Below, piece after piece: positions 42,001-52,406 of a stretch of DNA of 64,000 nt; within the stretch, counting starts at the first letter, position 1; each line of letters begins with the position of its first letter. The stretch covers positions 13,325,301-13,389,300 of the forward strand of contig OZ037767.1 of assembly GCA_964035545.1 (NCBI GenBank), in the 5' to 3' direction. Under the pieces are notes generated by a model. That model did not search any database. It saw nothing but the letters and a program-made list of their open reading frames with translations, and was not told the DNA's origin. The stretch comes from Bugula neritina. Lineage: Eukaryota > Bryozoa > Gymnolaemata > Cheilostomatida > Bugulidae. The translations under genes and the position numbers were made by a program.

Positions 42001-45000
42001 GGAAAAAGCATATATACTATATATTATGTGAGAGATACAACTGTTTCTAAAGCTAAAATGAGCATATTTGAACGAGTTATATTTGGACGTTGAGAACACA
42101 ACTTCTAAATTTTGCAAATTCAATTACACCCTATAAAGGTTTAAAGCACACCATACTGAAATGCAACTTGGTGAGAGAAACATTGAAATATAACATTTTA
42201 ATTCAGTGGGGAGAAATAACAACGATGTGTAATAAAATACTTGCAAGAAAAGTACATCAAAAGCAGTAAATAAACCTCTCGCAAGTTGAAACACTCAATT
42301 AGCCAATCATTTTAAAGCACAGGAAAAACAGCAAAACATTGGTAGGGTGAAACGACTACATCCTGGTAAGTCACATGATCAGAACCACAGCTGGAGTCCC
42401 ATTTGCCTTCCTGACATCATGCCTTCATGACATCATGCCTTCATGACAACACATACACATGGTATTCACCCTATACCACAAGCTTGCACTCACTTTGCAT
42501 CATGTTCTAAGCTGAGTGCAGCAAAAGTGTTACTTGATTGAAAAGCGCTTTCACCATCATGACACACTTGAAGCAATTCAGCAGGCAGCTTAGTAAGCTG
42601 AAATCTAACTAAATTCCAAACTGATGGCATCATCATCATAAATAAAATGGCTTTTTAGAAAAAAAATGTTATTGGTATATCATAAGTACATTAGTCAGTG
42701 AGCGACGTCCTTTATATATGTGAACATACAACTTGCAATGGGCAGACAACTACACATTTAGAGTTACCAGTATGTAGTCTCTTTATAACTATGAGAAGAC
42801 AACTAACAAACTGACAGTCAAAAATGTAGTCTGGAGATTGAACACAAATTTCGTATTAATAAATTTTGTATAAGCTATGCTTCTTGTAACTTCCTTCGCA
42901 ATTGAGCTAATATAATATATAATAATATAATGCTTGAGCTGATAATATAATTATTAATTACAGTGATCCGTCCGTACCTCAGGGTTCCATTTCTCACAGA
43001 ATTTCATAGGTCACGAGAAGGTTGGACCCCCGTTTTGTGGCTTACATATGTGTGTAGAGACAACATGACCAAATTTAATGGATCCATGAGTTAAATCTGG
43101 TATTCTACTACGTCATAAATTGAGGTTTCGGTACTCATAGCTTAGTGAGATACGAAGGGAGAACTGTATTTTTATGAAAACTAATTTAAACAGTAGATAA
43201 TAGAATTTTGATGAGCAATGTTTGACAACATAATTAATCTCCAGAAGTTGAAAGTGAGGCTATGCAAATGTGTTCCTGCAGCAGTCAAAAGTGAAAACAA
43301 CTTCATAACAAGCTGGGAGAATAACAGGATGTGGAAGTAGATGATAAATAGTGAAATAAGTGCACGGCCTATAAACAGATAAGAGCTGCATCCAGTTGTA
43401 GCCTTTTAGTGGAGTTTATCATGTAAACAAGTGATACTGCTGTATATATAGCACATGGTGTGGGTCTAAGTGTGAAAAACAAGTAGATATTTGACATTAT
43501 CTGTGTTGGGCTAAAAACAATATACTTAGTAGTAATGAGGCAAGACAAATAGCCTAATGTAGACTTATTATAGATTTGATACAGTGGATATTTAGTAATG
43601 AAGTGAACTAGCAGCGAGTTAGTGTAGAGTTAGTGTAGAGTTAGTGTAGAGTTAGTATAGAATTAGTATAGAGATAGTATAGAGTTAGTGTAGAGTTAGT
43701 GTAGAGATAGTATAGAGATAGTATAGAGAATCACAACTCACCTTTTGACTAGAGGTAACTTCTTGTCCCACTTGTTAAAGGTACCAGAGATGGCCACACT
43801 AGTCCCGCCCTTGTCCCACTTGATGACAGCCGGGATGGTGCTGTTCACCGGGTGCCGGTTATATGATAGCTCAGGTTCTACAGACACGGAGTTAGCTCTA
43901 AGTCTAGTAATGTACTGCCCAGGGGATATGAAGTCCATGCTGTTGTCCACACTACCGCATGTGCCTGCATTCTGCAACGAGATGAGTAACCAGGGAGTCA
44001 TTCAGGATATGATACTGTTCTAGACTATTCTAGTGGAAATTCCAGACTGGACAGCATATGTTTTGAGATGGGAAAATAATCAGTAACGTGTGCTCTGCAC
44101 ATATTCACAGTTGTAGGTCTTTTTGCCTCACTACTGTAGACTACACACACAAAATACACATGCAGAATACACACATGCAGACTATACACGCAGACTATAC
44201 ACGCAGACTACACTCACAGACTACACACGCAGACTATACATGCAGACTATACATGCAGACTACACATGCAGACTATACATGCGGACTATACATGCAGAAT
44301 ACACATGCAGAATACACACACAGAATACACATGCAGACTATACATGCAGAATACACATGCAGACTATACATGCAGAATACACACACAGAATACACATGCA
44401 GACTATACACGCAGACTATACACGCAAAGATATACCTTGGATGCCATATGCGCTGATAGACCACTAATCCCGGACAACGAAGAACTCAGCTCCTGCTCAA
44501 AGGACTCGGACCTGTGATGGTTAGGGGTGGGTATGACAACGCCCGAACTGGCGGGTAATGAAAGAGTAGCTGCAGCTGAGTGTGTGGTATGGGTATGTAC
44601 AGCCGGTGTGTGCAGTGCAGAGCTAGCTGGTGGCGGGACAGCATGCGTGGGAGAGGGGAGTGGTGATCCGAAGTTATCCACCCCATTCTGACCTATATAC
44701 AAGTAAATATATAGGTCATGCTAGCCTATATAATGATAGACTTAAACTCTATCTTATCTTGTCTACCCCATTTTAATATATAAGCAAAATTGGAGATAAT
44801 ACCTATATTAAGGTCATGCTAGCCAATATAACAAACTTAAATGAAAACATTGACAGATATAATGGCACACAGATGCATAGTAACAAGCTAATCTTCAAGG
44901 TCATCAACCAACTATAAAAGCACAGCTGGTAGGATACAGTATGAAAATATAACTAACAAACAACTATTGAGACATTTGAGCCACTAGTCATCAGTAAAAA

Positions 45001-46532
45001 GAAACTGGTTACATGAAACATTAATTATATGCATATTATATGAATATCGTGGCACAATACAAATATCTACCTAAATATTATATAGCTTTACCGATTCACA
45101 TTAGACTTTCATAGAATGATAACATATAGGATGTCATATCCAAAATTTTGTTTAGAAGGATGCAAGGTAGGGCAGTGATATTCATATTTCAATTCACAAA
45201 ATTCATTGATTTTGGCAGTTGCATGGAGCCATGCTTTGAGTTGTTGAGAAACTAGAGAAATTAAAAATAATGCTTTAAATAGGATCTGAAATATGTAGTT
45301 GGGTGTAGTCAGGCTGTATCTTTTATTAGTTATCTATCATAATAGCTATAACTATATAACCGGCCAATAATATGCTCTAGAGAATAATATTGATTGTGAC
45401 TGACATGTGCATTTTATCAGCAAAGTTGAATTCAAGTCGCTTTGACTCAAAAAGCTGCTGACTTATGTATTTAAGCATTTTTAGTTGAAGTTGACCCAAC
45501 CCACTAAAGTATTGAACTAACGTGAGATACTTCAACATCTGTGTGACTTGCAAATCTAAAACTCAAACATTAATTTGCATTCTAACAACTTGACTTGCAT
45601 TTAGTATACCTTCGGTCATATTCGATATCTATACCCAATTCAAATTCAAAATTAACTGTTATTTTCATGAGAAATGTTAAAAAGTAAATAAAACAGTTAC
45701 ATTTTTTAGTTTTACTGTTGGTGAGTGATGGAATTTTTCACATAAATAGAACTTGTAATTTCTTCTTTACAAACATTAAACTGAAATATTTTATTTAGTT
45801 TAAAAAATATCATTAAATTTATTTTTTGGTAATTTCAAACCCCCCATTTAATATGTGTTGCATAGTTTGGTTTCTTAAATTAAATATAAATAATAGTAGT
45901 GAAACATTAGCTTACAGAATTAACATTCACCATATCTCCACACATGATTGCTTAAACTTGTTTTTATAAGTCATATCTGGAATCGATTATTTTTATCAAG
46001 TGCAGCCTTGATAGTTCTAAATACAAATCTGATATTTACGTGAGTGTATTCACTTGATAAGATTTTGAAAATAAGTATCAAGACAAAACACCATTAATTA
46101 CTAATGGAAAACAACTTGCAGTTTACTTGAATACTGTGAAGCAATCACACAATAAACTGAAAATCACAATAAAAAGAAATGGCGCATTTGTTTCAGTGTT
46201 TTACAAACACCAACTAGTCCTATGGCTAAATCAAAGCTAGATTGAAAATTAAATATAAGTCCAACCAAACCAGCTTTCTTCTGACATAAACTTTTAACAA
46301 AATATTTGTAAAAACATGAAACAAAGGTGTGAAGTTCTTTGTATGATTAGTGCACTTCTAAACTTTTGCAATTAGTGACTCTGCTAAATAGTTCATCACA
46401 ACAAACTATCAGGTTATAAAGAATGAGAAGAACTGTAAAAAATTGCATCTGAACTTTTCAGAACACAAATTTTAATTGCGTTTTATGAAAGGCAGAGAGA
46501 GGTAAATACTAACCTGCTTGCGAATTTCCCAT
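39015..46532 (-). CDS. PRKAB: AMP-activated protein kinase beta subunit, complete, 8 exons
   Basis: Exons, in gene order: 46514-46532, 44436-44692, 43742-43971, 41607-41700, 41186-41341, 40777-40890, 40063-40131, 39015-39095; phases agree, giving 339 aa (vertebrate 270-272). The start MGNSQA keeps the myristoylation signal of the family. A Ser/Thr/Pro/His-rich stretch encoded by exon 2 replaces the short vertebrate N-terminus. The glycogen-binding module (CBM48) follows: AVIKWDKGGTSVAISGTFNKW, KRSTENFYTIVELPEGEHHY, VDRQWVIHPNEPTVTD and LNNVVRV, retaining the residue equivalent to Ser108 at an exon junction. The C-terminal alpha/gamma-binding domain has PPVLPQHLLQVILNKD, LLPEPNHVMVNHLYALSIK and VTTLLYKPI, ending with one extra Asp. 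It acts as the scaffold of the energy-sensing AMPK heterotrimer. Introns 2-6 each contain a minisatellite close to the donor. Confidence 0.95.
39167..39374 (+). mobile_element. tRNA-derived SINE copy D
   Basis: Best-preserved head: GTGGTCCAGTGGTTAAAGTG (box A region) and GGGTTCGACCCCC (box B). Tail ends ATAAACTTGCGTGAG. In the last AMPK-beta intron. Confidence 0.85.
39740..39884 (-). mobile_element. tRNA-derived SINE copy E, shortened
   Basis: Minus-strand copy with GGGGTTCGAACCC (box B complement) and the CAAGTTTATAG tail, lacking part of the core. Lies 370 bases from copy D in inverted orientation. Confidence 0.75.
40437..40775. repeat. 22-bp minisatellite at AMPK-beta intron 6 donor
   Basis: About 15 units of ACCTATATACTAGACACACA plus TG. 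On the minus strand the donor CAT|GTACGTATATAGG runs straight into units containing CATGTGTGT and GTATATAGG, so each unit resembles the exon-intron border. Confidence 0.95.
40925..41185. repeat. Minisatellite at AMPK-beta intron 5 donor
   Basis: Irregular units of about 12-14 bases (GTGTAAGTATA, GTGTAAGTACA, GTGTATATTA). On the minus strand it begins at the donor itself (GAT|GTACTTACATTG) and repeats TGTACTTACACT, each with a GT copy. Confidence 0.9.
41374..41592. repeat. 20-bp minisatellite in AMPK-beta intron 4
   Basis: About ten units of CTCATAATATACAGAACTAT with few changes, filling most of the short intron between exons 4 and 5. Confidence 0.95.
43616..43735. repeat. 11-bp minisatellite near AMPK-beta intron 3 donor
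   Basis: About ten units of GTTAGTGTAGA, drifting to GATAGTATAGA, beginning about 15 bases inside the intron. Confidence 0.9.
44140..44430. repeat. 13-15-bp minisatellite at AMPK-beta intron 2 donor
   Basis: About 21 units such as ACTATACATGCAG and AATACACATGCAG. On the minus strand the first unit starts roughly 10 bases after the exon 2 donor (GTATATCTTTGCGTGTATAG). Confidence 0.95.
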
Positions 46533-48380
46533 AATACAGCCAACTGTAAGCTTCACCTACAAAATTAGAAAACACAGAGAAGTTAGCCAAAATATAAATT
46601 AAAAGAAAATCTGTGGGCTAGTGAAATGAAAAATAAATATTTTGATTTTTGTGCTGACAGAACATATAAAAACCAGAATGTTATTGTTTAAGTAAGTAAA
46701 TTATGATCAGTCATAAAAAGTTAGAGTTATGCAATAAACATAAAATTATATTGATCAATTATTTTATCATAACAGGACTCTTAGCAATCACTAGCTTAAT
46801 CACAGTGTATTTAAAGCAAAATAACCAATCGTTTTATTTTGTAGTAAACTTGTAAAACCAGAATCTAATGATAAATATAATCATCAGTATGATAATTCCA
46901 TTAGCGATAATAAATAATGATACATGCTTTTAGTAATAATTAATAAAAACTCGGGCTGTGTGACTAAAACTAAGAATACAAGTTAAGTGTAGAGTAGTAA
47001 AACTCAAAATAAGAGTAAACTATATAGCATCACATGGCTGATGGCACATGACGAATCAGTGGCGTTTACCATAAGGCTTGGAAACCGCAATGATATTGAC
47101 TTTAAGTGATAGTCATTGTGAGTATGGAATTGGGTATTGTATGCTTATACTTATGCGCATAGATTGTCTTGATTTTATCACATATACGGCGGCGATAAAC
47201 TGATATTTAAAATTCTATCAAGAATATATATTATTAGTACAACTATAAGTATTACATTTAGTTTTACACCAACCCTAAACTCTGAAGAAAAAGTCTAACT
47301 CTAACTGCTTAGCATAAAGTGAGTCATCATCAAATTGAATAATTATAACAGTAACTCACCACATTCAATCATCATCATGATTATGATATTTATATTGATT
47401 CGCTGATTGTAATTTCAATTTGTAAAGATATTTAGAAATTAATTCAGATTGAAATGAGGTTACGACTATGATCACGATGATAATTATCATAATGATAATG
47501 ATATTATTAATAATCATTATGGTTGCCTAACTTGAACTTAATTAAATTAGAATGATAAAATATGACACTCAAAACAATCATAATCATAATGATAATCATA
47601 ATGCCTAAACTAAAACTTAAAGTAAAACTGAAAGTGAAACTCTAACTCTAAGAGTAAGTCTAAGACTTTAGAGTTTAGACTAAATTAAAACAATAGAATT
47701 GACAACTTTCACAACATTTTTTTAAAAAATTAGTATAGAATTAGATTTTATCTCTATTTCTGGGAAAAACTTTCTTTTTTGTTGTTGAGTGTAGCAATAG
47801 TTACTGTCAGCCAATACGAGTATACTACGACTATGAGCATCAGTATAGATATAGAATCAGAATGTAACCTTTTGCTAACATGAATTGTAGCAAGGTAAAT
47901 CTAGAGAAATGAAAATACTGGAATACTTTAATAAACTAATAGTAGTTGTGTGGGTATAGCTTAGAATCTTGAAATTCAAAGCGGAAACCTGAGTGGCTGA
48001 TTGAAGTGGAAGCGCTAAAATAGTGTTTGTAACTTGAACTTTAATTTGTTAGACAGCAGCATGGTAATGAGTCATAGATGACTCCGGAGAATACTCGCTC
48101 TAAGGTTTTTATTATTTTTTTTATAAACCCTTAAACTGAATCTCAAAGTCCAAATCAATATGAATGTGAATATTAGTATGTTGTTGTTAGATTATTAGTG
48201 TCAGTATAACATTAACTGTAAAGGTTAGTATTATTATTAGTATCACATTCAGGGATTCACATTTACTTTTACTTTTACTCAGTTTAAGTTTTAGTTTTAG
48301 TAAACTAAGTGAAGTTTAATACTAAGTCTAATAGTAATAGTAATAGTTATACTTAGTCTTATAGTAATAGTAATACTGAT
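46533..48380. other. Upstream region of AMPK beta, no further gene seen
   Basis: AT-rich spacer. It must hold the AMPK-beta promoter and perhaps untranslated exons. Around 47380-47610 there is a run of ATCATAATGATAAT-type words. No coding evidence. Confidence 0.4.
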
Positions 48381-48381
48381 G

Positions 48382-48510
48382 TTGCGTTTATACCTCTGAT
48401 GAAAAAAAGTTCCGAGTTTTACAATGCAATGCACCTTGGAGAAATTTCAACTCGGCCAAATTGAAATTGCATTTCTGACTGAAAATCGTGAAGGTATAAA
48501 CGCATCTCGA
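48382..48510. mobile_element. Short MITE (TGCGTTTATACC ends)
   Basis: About 129 bp with inverted ends TTGCGTTTATACCTCTGATG and (minus strand) TGCGTTTATACCTTC, and an internal inverted ACTCGG/CCGAGT pair. A partial copy sits at 57500 in a spartin intron. Confidence 0.6.
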
Positions 48511-48514
48511 TCTT

Positions 48515-48600
48515 GATGCTAATAGTAATACTAATACTTATACTAATAGTAATACTAATACTGATAGTAATAGTAACAGTTATATTAAAACTAATTAACA
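48515..48600. repeat. ACTAATAGTAAT-type tract upstream of LINE
   Basis: Simple tract of CTAATAGTAATACTAATA words immediately before the LINE fragment. Confidence 0.8.
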
Positions 48601-48619
48601 AAACATTAACTAAATTAAC

Positions 48620-49396
48620 ACCCAGATTTATGCTGCTGTGAATAGCAATGAGGACAAGCAGCTTTTTCAGACAAATATAGATGCTCTACACAAGTGGTCC
48701 ATGAAATGGAAAATGCCTTTTAACACAGAAAAGTGTGAGGTAATCGTCTTTAGCAAAGCCCCAAAGGCATATCCAGTGTTTGACCCCAGCTATGCACTTG
48801 GTGGAACTCCGCTCAAATGCAGACAGGAGATCAAATATCTTGGTATAATTCTGCAGTCCAACTTAAAATTTGAGCAACATATTACATCTAAGATCAAAAG
48901 TGCCTCCAAGGTCTTAGGTTGCATAAAATACTCGCTTTATGAAGCCCCTGCCAATAGCAAACTACTCGCATACACCAGTCTCTGCCGACCAATTCTAGAA
49001 TACGGCGATACTCTTTGGGACCCAGCGGATTCAGCTAATATTGATGCCTTAGAGCGTGTACAGTCTCAAGCAATCAGGTTCATTAACAATATCAAAGGAA
49101 GACAGGGCATCTCAGAAGCTCGAAATAAACTCGAACTACAACTTCTCAAAGACCGAAGAAAAACACATAGGTTGTCACTGTTAATGAGAATCCTCTCAGA
49201 TGAATCTAAACACCAAACCTTAGCCTCAGCTTATGATGAACTGACTAAAAATAAAAACAAGTACACTATGTATACGCGAGCTGCACAGAGAGGTGAGCCA
49301 ACATTTATCTATGCTGCGAGCAAGGTCTATTTTAACAGTTTTCTCCCACGCAGTGTGAGAGATCTGAAGCTAAGGTCAACTAACACACAACAATAA
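48620..49396 (+). pseudogene. LINE (CR1/Jockey-type) reverse transcriptase C-terminal fragment
   Basis: About 255 intact codons ending at a stop. Starts just beyond the expected RT catalytic motif. Seen: NIDALHKWSMKWKMPFNTEK, EIKYLGIILQSNLKFEQHIT, SLCRPILEYGDTLWDP, ALERVQSQAIRFINNIKGR and LLMRILSDESKHQTLASAYD. This is the thumb and tail region of CR1/Jockey-clade polymerases. The fragment is 5'-truncated, hence not autonomous, but has no internal stop, so it is fairly young. Confidence 0.85.
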
Positions 49397-50170
49397 ACAG
49401 CTATATGCTGCTATACTAACTCATACTGACATTTATCACTAACCAAAGAGGCGCTCCACGTTTGCACCATAACGGTGACATTGAGTGTTCTATCGTCTAC
49501 GAGGTGAGTTACGAGGTGAGGTGATAGTGAATGTGATACTAATAGTAGTACTAATAGTAATACTAATTGAGTAATACTAATACTAAAAGTATTACTGTAA
49601 TAGTAAAACTAATAGTAATACTAATAGTAAATGTAATACCATGTCCATTGGCATTAGTGATTAGTTAATAACTTAATTACTCAATTAGTGATTAGTCTTA
49701 ACTTACAGTTACTCTTACTCTTCAAGTTGGTAATACTAGTAGTGCGAGTATCTCACTATCTCAATCCCAAAGTCAATCTGTATAACATTTCCTACAAGTA
49801 TAACTGTTACCTGTCTGTTAGTTTCCACTACTACTAGTTATACTAATAGACATAGTAATGCTAGCACTAATTATCTAATACTGATAGTAATACTAATAAT
49901 ACATTTATTGGATTAAGTATTGCTATTAGTATTACTATTAGTATTAAAATACATTTAGTTTTACAATTATCATTAGACTTTGTAATACTAATAGTAATCG
50001 TATTAATAATTATTCGAACTTACTTGAAGTCAATTGATCATCACACTGGACCGCCATAGAGAGAGAAAGGAGTGTGCCGCATATGGGTAATGTGTTGGAC
50101 AGTCATTGGTGAACATTCATTCAGTTAGTACTTGTTGGGCTGTCTTGACTGAACAGGAACGTAATCTTGT

Positions 50171-50934
50171 CTATGTGGAAATCTCTGAATTATTGCTTTG
50201 ATTGTGACCAATTTTCAGATCCTGGATAGTCCTATTCAAATACTTGGTACTGTTAGCACCCAATGATCGAGGCTGTCCCCTTGCTTGGGAGCGAGTCTGC
50301 ATAGTGCTGTTGGTTGGTTTGTTCAGCAGGTCATCATAGGCTGAGCTGAGACCCAGATGTTGTTCTTTTGCCAGAATCTTCATATGGATATTAATACGTC
50401 TAGTTCTCCTTTGTTCAAGGGGCTGTAGGCAGAGTTTTTTCATGGCGCTTTCGCCACCTTCATAGTCTTTATTCTTTAATATTGGCTGTGAATCTCACTG
50501 CATCCACTTGTATCTTTTCTAAGCCAGAAATATCCTTCTTGCAGGCTGGGTCCCTAGCTGCGCTATCGAATCCGCGACATTTCGAAAATGACAATTAGAA
50601 AATAAACAATTGGAAAACAGGCATTTGGAAAATAAAGAATATTCAAAAAGTTTTTTGTAAATGTGAACAATTTTAAATTAGAACTACTCGGTAACTAATT
50701 CTACTTCCATGATAGCCTAACTGATTCGGCCAGTATATTTATTTTTAACAGCCATTTTGGAATTGACCAGATGCCGGACAACCCCTCAAAACTAGACCAT
50801 GTTGAATATTTTTCATTTTCCAATTGTCCATTTCCCAAATAGGTGTTTTCCAATTATCATTTTCGAAATGTCGTGTCACCGCGCTGTCATACTCAAGGTG
50901 TGGTAGACACAAGAGTTTGTATGCAATCAATCGT
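50171..50934 (-). pseudogene. Second LINE (CR1/Jockey-type) RT fragment, split by a MITE
   Basis: Minus strand: IAYKLLCLPHLEYDSAV (50877-50934), interrupted, then DPACKKDISGLEKIQVDAVR and LLNKPTNSTMQTRSQARGQP up to the stop near 50171. Frameshifts and a stop are present. It is related to the plus-strand copy at 48620-49396 but not identical. Confidence 0.75.
50568..50880. mobile_element. MITE inserted in the LINE fragment
   Basis: Ends CGACATTTCGAAAATGACAA and (minus strand) CGACATTTCGAAAATGATAA, a terminal inverted repeat of about 28 bp. The flanking LINE codons are duplicated as GCGCTATC (50560-50567) and GCGCTGTC (50881-50888), an 8-bp near-match consistent with a hAT-type target duplication. 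The exact ends are uncertain by a few bases. Confidence 0.65.
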
Positions 50935-50959
50935 GCTCGCTTGTTTGTCTAATTATTAT

Positions 50960-51400
50960 GAATATAATGATAAATTGATAATGATGGTAATACTGATAGT
51001 TATATTATTGATATTACTTTTAGTATTAATATTTATATTGCTAATATGCTATTACTATTAATATTACTATTGCTGTTGGTATATTAGTTATTACTGTTAA
51101 TGTATTAATATTAGTTATACCAAGTCCATTGGCAATAGTAAATGTAGTAATATTAGATTACTATTACTAGTAGTAATGGTGATAGTATTGGTATCACAGC
51201 TATCAGTATCACTAGCAGTAATATTAATACACCAATATAAATAGTATTTTAGTAATAATAAGTCTAATAGTATTAATAGTAATTGTATACTACTAGTATT
51301 AGTAATACTAATAGTATTACAGTATTACTGTTACTATTAGTAATACTAATACTAATGGTAATACAGTAATAGTATAGGTAAAGTAGTACAATAGTCATTT
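50960..51400. repeat. TATTAGTATTAC-type low-complexity tract
   Basis: Same degenerate words as at 16890-17600, near the 5' side of the minus-strand LINE. Confidence 0.75.
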
Positions 51401-52406
51401 AGTCAAATAAAATTTAGCATAACATTATTTGTAAATTATAAATAATAATTTTATTATGAAATATACTTTTAATAAACTGCTTATAAGTTATCAGTTTTAC
51501 ATTTAGTTTTACATTAGACTTACTCTTAGTATATTTCGTAGTTGTATCGCTTATAAATAATATTAAAAAAATCAAATGTTCATAATAGTTATGATTTTTC
51601 ACACGATCACAGTTAATTCACTCATCTGCACCAGTTCCTGCATCCAGTATGAATATGAGTGCCAGTTAACTCATGAAACTCAAACTGAGCAATTATATTG
51701 TTTATTTAGTTTCACTGATAGTTGTAATGTTACCATGCCAACCAGTACTACCAAGTCTTTGGTTGTGCTCTAACCCACAAGATCACTATACTTTACAATG
51801 ATTTCAATAGCTAACAATTTTGCTATTATTAGGCTTATCATTGAAACTTGAAATTATTTAAAAGTAACCTATTCATTATTGAGCATTTGCACAGTCACAG
51901 TGTTATTAAGTAGCAAAGTGAGTTACAAAAACTTGAAATATAGTTCTTTAAATGGAATTGTTTCTCAAAGAAAGTTGGTCGCCTAATTTAATGTTTCTAA
52001 ACAAAATTGTATATGACTACTCAGAGCTGAGTGGAAGGCAATTGTCAAGTCATGGTTTCGACTCGAGACAAAATATGTCGCATTCATGTTTTGTTAATTT
52101 ATTACCTGAGACTAGCCATGTCAATTTGATTTGCTTAGTAAATATATATTGAAATCAATAATATATAGCAGGGTAAATTAATTTACAACATTACTCTTTG
52201 CTTGTATTTATGTTGACCCACATTATATGATAAATAACATTCTTAAACTTTACATTTATGCAATATTATTTTACTGTTGATTATTAACTCAAAAACTATT
52301 TATAAATCCCCGATCTTCTATGCAGTACCTCTATTATTATCGATCTTTAAATGTGATTCGTATGGAGAGAAATTGCTGTCACTACAGCTTGTTTACTGTG
52401 TTTTAG
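51400..52406. other. Upstream region of spartin
   Basis: AT-rich, no supportable gene. The bases just before the start (TGTTTTAG|ATGG) look like a 3' splice site, so the spartin start codon may open the second exon, with a non-coding first exon upstream. Confidence 0.4.

Noticed and set aside
44088-44517. Frames rich in YTCRLYMQNTH on the plus strand
   Set aside because: Translation of the AMPK-beta intron 2 minisatellite and antisense of exon 2.
48419-48601. Minus-strand frame of Ile/Thr/Ser repeats
   Set aside because: Translation of the ACTAATAGTAAT simple tract and a MITE.
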